Source of the DNA: Bacillota bacterium
GTDB lineage: Bacteria > Bacillota > Clostridia > Oscillospirales > Ruminococcaceae
Direction: 5' to 3'
DNA length: 21,463 nucleotides
Assembly (NCBI GenBank): GCA_023391005.1
Contig: JAEWBS010000039.1
Coordinates: forward strand, 1 to 21,463
The notes beneath the pieces were generated by a model. The model saw only the letters and a program-made list of their open reading frames with translations. It was not told the origin of the DNA and searched no databases. A program made the position numbers and the translations under genes. Positions 1 to 7,200 of this stretch are shown here, one piece after another (within the stretch, counting starts at the first letter, position 1; every line of letters starts with the position of its first letter).

Positions 1-20
1 ATTGCCCTTGATTTGCTTGT

Positions 21-47
21 TTAGCACTCTTGTATATTGAGTGCTAA
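21..47. promoter_or_regulatory. CIRCE operator (HrcA binding site)
   Basis: The sequence is TTAGCACTC, nine bases, then GAGTGCTAA: a perfect match to the CIRCE inverted repeat with the canonical 9-base spacer. CIRCE is the operator of the heat-shock repressor HrcA and is normally found in front of groES-groEL or hrcA-grpE-dnaK. It lies just downstream of a leftward promoter (52-80), at the expected transcription start, so the controlled operon should begin left of the window on the minus strand. Which operon it is cannot be told from here. Confidence 0.95.
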
Positions 48-51
48 CTGT

Positions 52-80
52 ACTTTATCATTATCACTCCGCATTGTCAA
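52..80 (-). promoter_or_regulatory. Heat-shock operon promoter, leftward
   Basis: On the minus strand a perfect -35 TTGACA (80-75) is followed after 17 bases by TAAAGT (57-52). A TG one base upstream of the -10 gives an extended -10. Transcription would start at about position 45, inside the CIRCE element, so HrcA bound there would block initiation. The regulated gene is outside the window. Confidence 0.7.
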
Positions 81-121
81 GTGCTTTCATAAATTATTTA
101 CATTGTTCGCAAATAATATAA

Positions 122-159
122 GAAGACGCCGCGCCAACGATTTTTGGCACGGCGTCTTC
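122..159 (-). terminator. Long hairpin, probable terminator, leftward
   Basis: Arms 122-137 and 144-159 pair over 16 positions with one mismatch and a 6-base loop. On the minus strand the stem is followed by a T-rich but interrupted run (TTATATTATTT). It would end transcription from the remnant or from trpS read-through before the CIRCE promoter. The T tail is imperfect, so termination is likely rather than certain. Confidence 0.55.
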
Positions 160-181
160 CAGCTTTAGCGCAATCTTTTTG

Positions 182-370
182 TCAGTCGGCACGGTTGCCG
201 CTTTTGTCAGGCGGCAAAAGAATTTCTAAAATACAATCTTCTTCGGCGGCATTTTCGCCCCTTTGCTGCGCCGTTATCAACAGCTCAATCTGCTCGACTG
301 CGCGCTTTCGAATATCGCCATATACGTCAAAGATTAACCGCCTTAGCTCAATATCAACCGCAAAAATGCC
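182..370 (-). pseudogene. Start-less coding-like remnant after trpS
   Basis: Between the trpS terminator and the hairpin at 122-159 the minus strand holds a reading frame of about 62 codons ending in TGA at 184-182. It has a protein-like composition (AVEQIELLI in the middle, EILLPP near the end) but no ATG, and no plausible start with a ribosome binding site. Its upstream end runs into the trpS terminator. The pattern AV-x-x-I-x-LLI followed by ILLPP faintly resembles the C-terminal end of LacI/GalR-type regulators, but this is a guess. It is most likely a decayed gene end, and may also be a chance open frame in GC-rich DNA. Confidence 0.25.
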
Positions 371-393
371 GCGCTCTGATCTTAGAGCGCGGC
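368..393 (-). terminator. trpS terminator
   Basis: A perfect 10-bp stem (GCCGCGCTCT with AGAGCGCGGC) and a 6-base loop, followed on the minus strand by ATTTTTG. It starts 12 bases past the trpS stop and fits a rho-independent terminator of the gltX-comFB-aminotransferase-trpS unit. Confidence 0.85.
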
Positions 394-405
394 GTCCTAA
401 TCTCT

Positions 406-1434
406 TTATAGGGCAAAGCCCATTTTTTTATAAACCTTGTCACGGGTGCGCTGCGAAAATTTCATCGCCTTCTGCACGCCGTCGGTGTAGCAGCTTTCGA
501 GATAAGTCCGGTCGGCCATCAGGCGGTCAAATTCCGCCTTGACAGGCGCCAACGTGTCGGCCACCGTCTCGCCAACCGCAACCTTAAAGTCACCGTAGCC
601 CTTGCCCTCAAATTCGCGCACAATCTCCTCGTCGCTCTTTTTAGTAAACGCCGAATAGATGGTCATGAGGTTTGCAATGCCCTCCTTGCCCTCGCCGCGA
701 TAAATGCCGCTGCCCGAATCGGTGACGGCGCTCTTGAATTTCTTGATAATCGTGTCGCGCGAATCGAGCACCGCGACATAGGCCTTGGGGTTGGGATCGG
801 ACTTGCTCATCTTTTTTGTCGGCTCGGTCAGCGCCATAATCTTCGCACCCGCCTTGGGGAACAGGCACTCGGGCATTGTGAACACGTTGCCCATCACGCC
901 GTTGACGCGCTGGGCGATGTCGCGGGTCAGCTCGACGTGCTGCCGCTGGTCCTCGCCCACCGGCACATAGTGTGCCTGATACAAGAGGATGTCGGCCGCC
1001 ATCAGCGTCGGATAGGTGAACAGCCCCGCGTTGATATTGTCGGCATAGCGCGCCGATTTATCCTTAAACTGGGTCATGCGCGACAGCTCGCCAAACTGGG
1101 TGTAGCAGTTGAGCGCCCACATCAGCTCGGTGTGGTGCGGGTTTTGGCTCTGAATAAACACAATGCTGCGCTGCGGGTCGACGCCGCAGGCCAGCAGCAT
1201 GGCGTACGCTTCAAGCGTGTTCTTGCGCAGCGCCGCGGGGTCCTGCCGCACGGTCGTGGCGTGCAGATTGGCGATCATGAACAGGCAATGATAATTTTCC
1301 TGAATCTCAGCCCAGTTTTTAACCGCGCCGAGGTAGTTGCCGATCGTTATCAGCCCCGAGGGCTGGATGCCCGAGAGCACAATTTTTTTCTTTTCAACGG
1401 GCTGCTGATGCTGAGTATCGATTTCTTCAGCCAT
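406..1434 (-). CDS. trpS: Tryptophanyl-tRNA synthetase
   Basis: Class I aminoacyl-tRNA synthetase that attaches tryptophan to tRNA-Trp in the cytoplasm. The protein is 342 residues from the ATG at 1434, close to the usual 330-340. The opening GIQPSG is typical of TrpS, the HIGH-type motif reads TIGN (about residues 30-33), and the second signature is a perfect KMSKS (208-212). The frame extends upstream to 1497, but the ATG at 1434 has AGAAAGGGTG just before it and matches the family N-terminus after a short polar extension (MAEEIDTQ). It is last in a four-gene minus-strand cluster with gltX, 88 bases after the aminotransferase, with a strong hairpin between them. I see no T-box leader. Confidence 0.97.
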   Translation of the reverse strand: MAEEIDTQHQQPVEKKKIVLSGIQPSGLITIGNYLGAVKNWAEIQENYHCLFMIANLHATTVRQDPAALRKNTLEAYAMLLACGVDPQRSIVFIQSQNPHHTELMWALNCYTQFGELSRMTQFKDKSARYADNINAGLFTYPTLMAADILLYQAHYVPVGEDQRQHVELTRDIAQRVNGVMGNVFTMPECLFPKAGAKIMALTEPTKKMSKSDPNPKAYVAVLDSRDTIIKKFKSAVTDSGSGIYRGEGKEGIANLMTIYSAFTKKSDEEIVREFEGKGYGDFKVAVGETVADTLAPVKAEFDRLMADRTYLESCYTDGVQKAMKFSQRTRDKVYKKMGFAL

Positions 1435-1479
1435 GGGTGTCACCCTTTCTGTTTGGTCAGATTCGTTTTGCAGATTAAA

Positions 1480-1506
1480 GCGGCGGCAAAATGGCATTGC
1501 CGCCGC
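1480..1506 (-). terminator. Hairpin between aminotransferase and trpS
   Basis: A perfect 10-bp GC-rich stem (GCGGCGGCAA with TTGCCGCCGC) and 7-base loop, starting 15 bases past the aminotransferase stop. On the minus strand only TTTAAT follows, so it is a weak terminator or a processing/stability hairpin that would lower trpS read-through rather than block it. Confidence 0.5.
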
Positions 1507-1521
1507 AGGCCGAGCAACCTT

Positions 1522-2712
1522 TTACTTAAACCACTCGTAGGTCAGTTTGCCCAAAATATCCACACCCTTGACAATCTGCTCGTCGCTCGGGGTGGAATAG
1601 TTCATTCTAAAGCCGTTGTTGGGCTTGGTGGCATCTACCGCAAACGCAACGCCGGGTACACAGTAGACGCCGCGCTTAATGCCCTCCTGCACAAAGGGAT
1701 AGGAGTCCATGCCCTCGGGTAAAAACGCCATGACAAACAACCCGCCCTCCGGCCGGTTGAAGGTCACCGACGGGTGGAACTGCTTCTCCATCTCGCCGAG
1801 CATGATATCACACTTTCTGCGGTAAATTTCGCGGGTGTGATCAATATGCGCCTTATAGTCATACTTGGTCATGTACTCGTTGACGATGTACTGGAACAAA
1901 ACGGTCGAATGCACGTCGGTGCACTGCTTGGCAACGGTGAAGCGCCCGGTGAGCGCTTTGTTGAACACGACAAAGCCCAAACGAAACGCCGGGGCCATCA
2001 CCTTAGAAAAGCTGCCCGCGTAAACGACCCGACCGTCGGTATCGAGCGCCTTAATCGGCTTTTTGCTCTCCCCCGCAAAGCGCAGCTCGCTGTAGGGGTT
2101 ATCCTCGAAGATCATGACATCGTATTGGCGGCACAGCGCGTAGACCTTTTGGCGCTTTTCGTCCGACATCGTGATGCCGGTCGGGTTCTGAAAGCTCGGG
2201 ATCGTATACAAAAAGCGCACGTTGCTGTTGGCTTTAAGCGCCTGTTCCAGCGCTTCGACGTTGATGCCGTCGCTCTCTACCGGCACGCCGACGAGCTTAG
2301 CCCCGTAGGAGCGAAAGGTGTTCAGGCAGCCGACAAAGGCGGGCTCCTCAGTGAGAATGACATCACCGCGATTGACCAGCACCTTGGTGGCCAGATCGGC
2401 CGCCTGCTGCCCGCCCGAGACGATCAGCAGCTCGTTTTCTTCAAAGTCAATGCCCTCGACCTCGGCGAGGTGTTGTTTCATCGTCTCACGCAGCGGGGTG
2501 TAGCCCTCCGACAGGCCGTATTGCAGCACCGAAACGGCATCCTCGCGAAACGCCCGGGCGGTTATTTCGGCAATGGCATCGACGGGGAACGACTCCGCCG
2601 AGGGGTTGCCGCCGCCGAACGCAATCATGTTGGGGTCCTTCGCCAGCTTAAAGAGCTCGCGAATAATAGAACCCTGAACGCCGTCCATATTGTCGGAAAT
2701 CGTGTATTGCAT
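1522..2712 (-). CDS. PLP-dependent class I/II aminotransferase
   Basis: Fold-type I aminotransferase of 396 residues, resembling the 2-aminoadipate/aromatic aminotransferase (LysN/ARO8-like) group and the catalytic half of MocR regulators, but without a DNA-binding domain. The PLP lysine is visible in GSFSKVMAPAFRLGF (K237). The cofactor-loop segment YTIPSFQNPTG and the acidic FEDNPYSEL segment are in the right order. The frame begins at a GTG at 2721, but the ATG at 2712 is preceded by AAGGAG at 8 bases and is preferred. It follows the comFB-like gene by 19 bases and so is in the gltX-led unit. The amino acid substrate cannot be read from the sequence. Confidence 0.92.
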   Translation of the reverse strand: MQYTISDNMDGVQGSIIRELFKLAKDPNMIAFGGGNPSAESFPVDAIAEITARAFREDAVSVLQYGLSEGYTPLRETMKQHLAEVEGIDFEENELLIVSGGQQAADLATKVLVNRGDVILTEEPAFVGCLNTFRSYGAKLVGVPVESDGINVEALEQALKANSNVRFLYTIPSFQNPTGITMSDEKRQKVYALCRQYDVMIFEDNPYSELRFAGESKKPIKALDTDGRVVYAGSFSKVMAPAFRLGFVVFNKALTGRFTVAKQCTDVHSTVLFQYIVNEYMTKYDYKAHIDHTREIYRRKCDIMLGEMEKQFHPSVTFNRPEGGLFVMAFLPEGMDSYPFVQEGIKRGVYCVPGVAFAVDATKPNNGFRMNYSTPSDEQIVKGVDILGKLTYEWFK

Positions 2713-2731
2713 GCCAAACACTCCTTGTTAT

Positions 2732-2995
2732 TTATTCGTCGTGATGCGGCGACTCGCCGATAATCTTCATTGCGGCGGCCACCTGCCGTGTAATTTCAAC
2801 CTCGCGGGTATTTTCAAGCTGCGCTATTTTAACAAAAAGCGCACCCGCATGGCTGACAACATATTGCGGCGGCAGGTTATTGAGCGCCAAGGCGATCACA
2901 TCCTCCCGGCACTGGTCACAGGTGCAGCCTGTATGGTTCTTCCACAGTCGGTCTACCTTGGCCTCCACAAGCGTTTCCATCACATTGCGATACAT
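2732..2995 (-). CDS. comFB: ComFB-family late competence protein
   Basis: Small 87-residue protein with the ComFB core: a cysteine cluster CTCDQC (C24, C26, C29) running straight into DVIALALNNLPPQYV. The cysteines suggest zinc or another metal. In Bacillus subtilis comFB lies in the comF operon and its function was long unknown. ComFB proteins have more recently been reported as cyclic-dinucleotide (c-di-GMP/c-di-AMP) receptors, which I state from memory. The ATG at 2995 has AGGAGAA 11 bases upstream. It sits 24 bases after gltX and 19 before the aminotransferase, so all are probably co-transcribed; there are no competence genes next to it. A GGDEF/HD-GYP protein at 13400-16018 could supply its ligand (inference). 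Confidence 0.88.
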   Translation of the reverse strand: MYRNVMETLVEAKVDRLWKNHTGCTCDQCREDVIALALNNLPPQYVVSHAGALFVKIAQLENTREVEITRQVAAAMKIIGESPHHDE

Positions 2996-3019
2996 AAGCT
3001 GTCAGGTTCTCCTAAGCCA

Positions 3020-4489
3020 TTATTTTGCCGCCTCAAGCTTTTGGATGCCGGCGTCGATACGCGCGAGCGTATCGGCCTTGCCGATGGCCGCTGAGATCTC
3101 GATACCGCCACCGGGGGTAAATTGTTTGCCGCTGACCGCAACGCGCAGCGGCCAGAGAATAATGCCGTTTTTGCAACCCAGCTTTTCGATGAGCGCAAAC
3201 AGCGCCTCGTGAATATTGGCGACCGTAAAGTCCTCAACACCCTCCAGAACGGGGCGCACCTGTTTGAGAGACTCGAGCGCCACCGCAGGGTCGGTCTTCA
3301 TCTTTTTAGAGGTATAGAGCGCTAAGTCGTACTCGGGCAGCGCATCGATAAAATCAAGCTGCGCGGGGATATCGCCGAGCACCTCGCAACGGGGGTGCAA
3401 CGACTCGGCCAGCAGCGCGAAGTCAATATCCTCACGCCGGACGGCCTGCTTCATCCACGGCAGCGCCGCTTCTAAGAACTGCTCGGGCGACATGCGGCGG
3501 ATATACTCCGCGTTGACATAATTGAGCTTAATCGGATCAAAGATAGCGGGTGATTTTGACACGTCGTAGATTGAGAAATCTTTCTTCATCTCTTCAAGCG
3601 TCATAATCTCCTGCCCCCCGCGGGGGCTCCAGCCGAGCAGCGCAATATAGTTGAGTACCGCTTCTTTCAGATAGCCCTTGGCGACGAGGTCTTGATAAGA
3701 GGCGTCGCCGTTGCGCTTCGAGAGCTTCTGGGTCGCATCTTTCATGACCGGCGGGCAGTGCAGATATTTGGGAATCTCCCACCCGAAGGCCTGATATAAC
3801 AGATTATATTTGGGCGCGGACGACAGATATTCCGTACCGCGAATAACCGTCGTGATGTCCATGAGATGATCGTCGACGACGTTGGCGAAATTATAGGTCG
3901 GCATACCGTCGGCCTTTAAAAGCACCTGATCGTCAAGCGTACTGCACTCGACGGTGATATCCTCGCGAATTTCATCGTGGAAGGTGACGGTGCCGCTGTC
4001 GGGAATGCGCTGGCGGACGACGCAGGGGATACCCGCTCTGCGCTTGGCCTCGATCTCCTCCTTGGAGAGCGACAGGCAGTGGCGGTCGTACTTGGGCGCG
4101 ATATTCGAGGCGCGCTGCAGCGTCTTCATCTCGTCAAGGCGCTCTTTATCGCAGAAGCAGTAATAGGCGTCGCCCTGCTCGATGAGCTGCTGGGCGTATT
4201 GCTCATAGATGCTCTTTCGATCCGACTGGATATAAGGGCCGACCGGACCGCCCACATCGGGGCCCTCGTCCCAGACCAAGCCGGTCTCCTTGAGGGTTTG
4301 ATAGATCACATCCATAGCGCCCTCGACAAAGCGTTCCTGATCGGTATCCTCGACCCGGAGTATAAAAACGCCGTTTTCATCGGCTTTGGCGGCAAGATAG
4401 GCATAAAGCGCGGTGCGCAAATTGCCGACATGCATATATCCGGTGGGGCTGGGCGCAAACCGTGTGCGCGGGCGGCTGTGGTCGATCAT
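3020..4489 (-). CDS. gltX: Glutamyl-tRNA synthetase
   Basis: Class Ic aminoacyl-tRNA synthetase of 489 residues, the normal length for bacterial GluRS. It starts with RFAPSPTGYMHVGNLRTAL, where HVGN (20-23) is the HIGH motif, and carries KLSKR (255-259) as the KMSKS equivalent, with ARRM-free C-terminal helical anticodon-binding region ending at the stop. It charges tRNA-Glu, and in organisms without GlnRS also tRNA-Gln for later amidation; whether this one is non-discriminating cannot be decided here. It heads a minus-strand unit followed by comFB, an aminotransferase and trpS. The promoter at 4562-4590 fits the start at 4489. Confidence 0.98.
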   Translation of the reverse strand: MIDHSRPRTRFAPSPTGYMHVGNLRTALYAYLAAKADENGVFILRVEDTDQERFVEGAMDVIYQTLKETGLVWDEGPDVGGPVGPYIQSDRKSIYEQYAQQLIEQGDAYYCFCDKERLDEMKTLQRASNIAPKYDRHCLSLSKEEIEAKRRAGIPCVVRQRIPDSGTVTFHDEIREDITVECSTLDDQVLLKADGMPTYNFANVVDDHLMDITTVIRGTEYLSSAPKYNLLYQAFGWEIPKYLHCPPVMKDATQKLSKRNGDASYQDLVAKGYLKEAVLNYIALLGWSPRGGQEIMTLEEMKKDFSIYDVSKSPAIFDPIKLNYVNAEYIRRMSPEQFLEAALPWMKQAVRREDIDFALLAESLHPRCEVLGDIPAQLDFIDALPEYDLALYTSKKMKTDPAVALESLKQVRPVLEGVEDFTVANIHEALFALIEKLGCKNGIILWPLRVAVSGKQFTPGGGIEISAAIGKADTLARIDAGIQKLEAAK

Positions 4490-4561
4490 TCAAGATTCCT
4501 CCATATTAAAAGCTTTATTTCGCGCTAAAAGTAGTTTCCATATTATAGCCTGAACATTATT

Positions 4562-4590
4562 ATATTAGGCTAGTCGCGCGGCATTGTCAA
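4562..4590 (-). promoter_or_regulatory. gltX operon promoter
   Basis: On the minus strand a perfect -35 TTGACA (4590-4585) is followed after 17 bases by TAATAT (4567-4562), or after 20 bases by a perfect TATAAT just downstream. Either gives a leader of about 65-70 bases before the gltX ATG. The leader is too short for a T-box and I see no riboswitch. Confidence 0.7.
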
Positions 4591-4644
4591 GAATCCCAAT
4601 AAATTCACTTATTCACCGTCTTTTCTCCCATGTGAAACGACAGC

Positions 4645-4669
4645 TTTTTTCGTCGGACAAGCTTAGAAT
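4645..4669 (+). promoter_or_regulatory. Possible spoIIE promoter region
   Basis: TAGAAT (4664-4669) is a 5/6 match to a -10 box and lies 43 bases before the spoIIE start. TTCGTCG just upstream (4649-4655) is a 6/7 match to the reverse of the Spo0A box TGNCGAA. In Bacillus the spoIIE promoter uses sigma-A with Spo0A-P. No convincing -35 is present, which suits an activated promoter, but the match is weak. Confidence 0.25.
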
Positions 4670-4711
4670 TATTTTACAGTATTTTCCACAAACCTTGAAG
4701 GGGGCCATTCC

Positions 4712-7000
4712 ATGTCCATTTCCGCCACCGCTTCCTCACGTCTGTTCGGCAGGCTGCGCGACGCCGCCGGGCCACTTGAGCAGATCGGCGCTGCCATCAT
4801 CGGCTTTGTGATGAGCGGTGCTTCGATTATGCTGACCGCTTCTCCCTTCGGCGTCGCATGGGCCGGTGCCGCGCCACCCGAGCAGGCTATAGCCGCCACC
4901 GTCGGCTCGGTTTTGGGCTACCTGTTTTTATTGAAAGGCAACGGCACGCTGCGCTATATGGCCTGTTTGGTGCTGCTACTCGCGCTGCGCTGGGCCTTTT
5001 CGTTTATTTCAAAGGCACGCATGCCTGTTTTCTCGCCGCTGCTGGCCTCCTGCACCATTGCGACGACGGGCCTCGCCATCACCATCTCGGGCGACCGCAG
5101 CCTTTATAGCTTTGTCATGGTGTTTTGCGAGACGGCTATCACCGCCACCGCCGGTATTTTATTCGGTAAGTCCTACCGCGCGCTGCGCGAGGGCACCGGG
5201 CTGACCCGTACCAACGGCGTCTGCACCGGCATCTGGCTCGCGGTGCTTTATATGGGTCTGAGCGCCTTTACCGTGGGGAATGTCTCGCCCGCCCGCATTG
5301 CCGCGCTGGCCGTCATTTTGTGCTGCGGGTGCTTTGGGGGCTCGGGTTATAGCGCTGCTGCCGCCGTGACGGCGGGCCTTGCGGCGGCACTCGCGGGTGA
5401 GCCGCAGCTGTTGGCGGTATTTTGCGCGGGCGGGCTGGCCGCAGGCATCTTTGCGCCGCTTGGCCGCACAGGCGGCGCCGCCGCGATGACCGTCGCCGCG
5501 CTGCTGGCGCTGATGGCACAGCAAAACGCGGGCCCAGCCACCACGCTGTTTATTGAATGCATGCTGGCCTCGGCCATTTTGATGGTCACGCCCGCCGCGC
5601 TGCTGCGTCGGCTGGGACTGGCCCGTGCCGCTGACTCCGCCGAGGGCGAGATGCTGCGCCGGGTGGTCATCTCGCAGCTTTCGCGCACGCGGCATGCACT
5701 CTGCGACATCGCTTCGGTCACAGGGCAGGTGTCTGAAAAGCTTGAGGCACTCAACGGTGATCCCATCGAGTCGGTACTGGCCAAGGCCTGTGCCAAGGTG
5801 TGCAAGGGCTGCAAGGATACCCCGCGCTGCTGGCAAAGTAATTATGAGGAGACCGCCGACGCGCTCAACCACGCCTTCGCGGCGGCGCGCAATGGGCGGG
5901 AGGCAACCGAAGCGGATTTCCCGTCCCATTTTAAATGCTTGCAACCGGACAAGCTGCTGATCGCCATCAATGAACAGACCGGCGGTTATTTAAACCGCCG
6001 TGCCGAAAAGCGGCACGCGGCACAGCTGCGCAGCGTCTCAAGCGACCAATTCAGCGGCATGGGGCTATTGCTAGCCTCGTTGCAGGAGCAGCTCAGCGAA
6101 TACGCCAGCGCGCCTGCCGCCACAACCGACGCCATTAACAAATATCTTACCGCGAAAAACTGTGAAGCCGCCTCGGTCTGCTGCTATCTCGACGCGCAGC
6201 AGCATGTCAGCCTGCTCATCGAGCTGCCGTTACATAAAGTTACCCGCCTGATCGCCCCGCAGGTAACCGCCGATCTTTCTGAGATTGTGGCGCAGGAGCT
6301 CTCGGAGCCCGAAACGCTCTGCGAGGGCGCGATTGCCCGCTTGTTTTGGACAGCCAAGGCGCATTATGCGCTTGAGACGGCCTTTGTTCAGCGCGCGGCC
6401 AACCAGAACCGCTTCTGCGGCGATAGCTGCAGCGTCATCGCCCGCGCGCAAAGCCGCGCCGTGCTGCTCTTAAGCGACGGCATGGGGGTGGGCAGTCCCG
6501 CGGCGGTCGATGCCACGATGACCACCTCACTTCTGGAACGACTGCTGCGGGCCGGGGCCGATTTCACCGCCGCGCTGCGCTTGGTTAACGCCGCGCTGCT
6601 CTCGGGCGGCGGGGAGGAACGCCTTTGCACCGTCGACGCGGCACTCCTTGATCTCTACACCTGCCGGCTTGATATTTTTAAAGCCGGCGCTGCCCCCACC
6701 TATATTCTGCGGCAGGGCCGATGTGCCAAGGTCGAGTCGCCGTCGTTGCCCGCGGGCATACTCAGCGGGGCTGAGGCCAAACACACGTCGCTGTCGCTGT
6801 CGGAGGGCGATTTAATCGTCATGATCTCAGACGGACTGCTCGAATCGGGCGGCGACTGGATTTCTTCTCAGCTCATTGCGCTGGCGGACCACCCATTGGA
6901 GCAGTTGTGTGAGGAACTGCTTGAAACCGCGTCGGTCAGACGCATCACCGCTCATGAGGACGACATGACGGTGTTGGCTGCCCGGGTGGTCGCCGCGTAA
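4712..7000 (+). CDS. spoIIE: Stage II sporulation protein E (PP2C-type phosphatase)
   Basis: Membrane serine phosphatase that dephosphorylates SpoIIAA at the asymmetric septum and so releases sigma-F in the forespore. The protein has 762 residues, slightly shorter than the roughly 830 of Bacillus. Residues about 25-320 are an array of about ten hydrophobic segments. A central region carries the conserved cysteine cluster CAKVCKGCKDTPRCW (about 360-374). The C-terminal third is the PP2C domain, with metal-binding aspartates visible in SDGMGVG (D589), SDGLLE (D707) and DDMTV (750-751). The start at 4712 follows GAAGGGGG. It is transcribed alone and ends 201 bases before a convergent gene. It shows that the organism is, or recently was, a spore former. 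Confidence 0.96.
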   Translation: MSISATASSRLFGRLRDAAGPLEQIGAAIIGFVMSGASIMLTASPFGVAWAGAAPPEQAIAATVGSVLGYLFLLKGNGTLRYMACLVLLLALRWAFSFISKARMPVFSPLLASCTIATTGLAITISGDRSLYSFVMVFCETAITATAGILFGKSYRALREGTGLTRTNGVCTGIWLAVLYMGLSAFTVGNVSPARIAALAVILCCGCFGGSGYSAAAAVTAGLAAALAGEPQLLAVFCAGGLAAGIFAPLGRTGGAAAMTVAALLALMAQQNAGPATTLFIECMLASAILMVTPAALLRRLGLARAADSAEGEMLRRVVISQLSRTRHALCDIASVTGQVSEKLEALNGDPIESVLAKACAKVCKGCKDTPRCWQSNYEETADALNHAFAAARNGREATEADFPSHFKCLQPDKLLIAINEQTGGYLNRRAEKRHAAQLRSVSSDQFSGMGLLLASLQEQLSEYASAPAATTDAINKYLTAKNCEAASVCCYLDAQQHVSLLIELPLHKVTRLIAPQVTADLSEIVAQELSEPETLCEGAIARLFWTAKAHYALETAFVQRAANQNRFCGDSCSVIARAQSRAVLLLSDGMGVGSPAAVDATMTTSLLERLLRAGADFTAALRLVNAALLSGGGEERLCTVDAALLDLYTCRLDIFKAGAAPTYILRQGRCAKVESPSLPAGILSGAEAKHTSLSLSEGDLIVMISDGLLESGGDWISSQLIALADHPLEQLCEELLETASVRRITAHEDDMTVLAARVVAA

Positions 7001-7033
7001 GCGTGCTGTTTCGTATAACTCAGCCCTCTCCAC

Positions 7034-7122
7034 GCGGATTTCATGCCCTGTCTTTAGACTTGTTGTCGGCTGTAAACAGACAGTCGCTCTCCCCCTTGTC
7101 TTAGGCAGGGCATAAAATTCGC
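7034..7122. repeat. 89-base imperfect inverted repeat after spoIIE
   Basis: Arms 7034-7059 and 7098-7122 pair over about 25 positions, starting GCGGATTTCATGCCCTG on the left against GCGAATTTTATGCCCTG read on the other strand. The arms hold one G-U-type pair, about two mismatches and one bulged base. A 38-base centre separates them. No T run follows, so it is not an ordinary terminator. It lies between two convergent genes. It may be a palindromic (REP/MITE-like) repeat, a structured RNA, or the 3' end of the spoIIE transcript. Confidence 0.55.
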
Positions 7123-7159
7123 TGATTAATTTATGCCTTTTAAACTAGACGTGTTTGCA

Positions 7160-7196
7160 AAAAATCTCCGCCCTAAACATACGGGCGGAGATTTTT
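7160..7196. terminator. Bidirectional terminator
   Basis: A perfect 14-bp stem, AAAAATCTCCGCCC (7160-7173) with its complement at 7183-7196, around a 9-base loop. It has A and T runs on both sides. It sits 4 bases past the DUF1846 stop and 160 bases past spoIIE, so it can end both convergent transcripts. Confidence 0.9.
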
Positions 7197-7200
7197 TCTG

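Noticed and set aside
144..542. Plus-strand open frame over the trpS end
   Set aside because: It passes through the trpS terminator and into trpS on the opposite strand; its sequence is the reverse shadow of the minus-strand remnant and of TrpS.
937..1722. Plus-strand open frame over trpS and the aminotransferase end
   Set aside because: It crosses the ends of two real genes and their hairpin on the other strand and has no family features.
1774..2763. Long plus-strand open frame opposite the aminotransferase
   Set aside because: It lies antisense to a clearly recognised gene, has a low-complexity Arg/Ala/Leu/His composition and no ribosome binding site; it is a GC-skew shadow.
3977..4528. 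Plus-strand open frame opposite the start of gltX
   Set aside because: It runs over the GluRS HIGH region and the leader; composition is a mirror of gltX codons.
4490..4560. T-box leader for gltX
   Set aside because: The leader is only about 70 bases and has no T-box sequence or terminator hairpin.
5159..5944. Minus-strand open frame inside spoIIE
   Set aside because: Arg/Gly/Gln-rich mirror of the SpoIIE membrane region with no domain or binding site.
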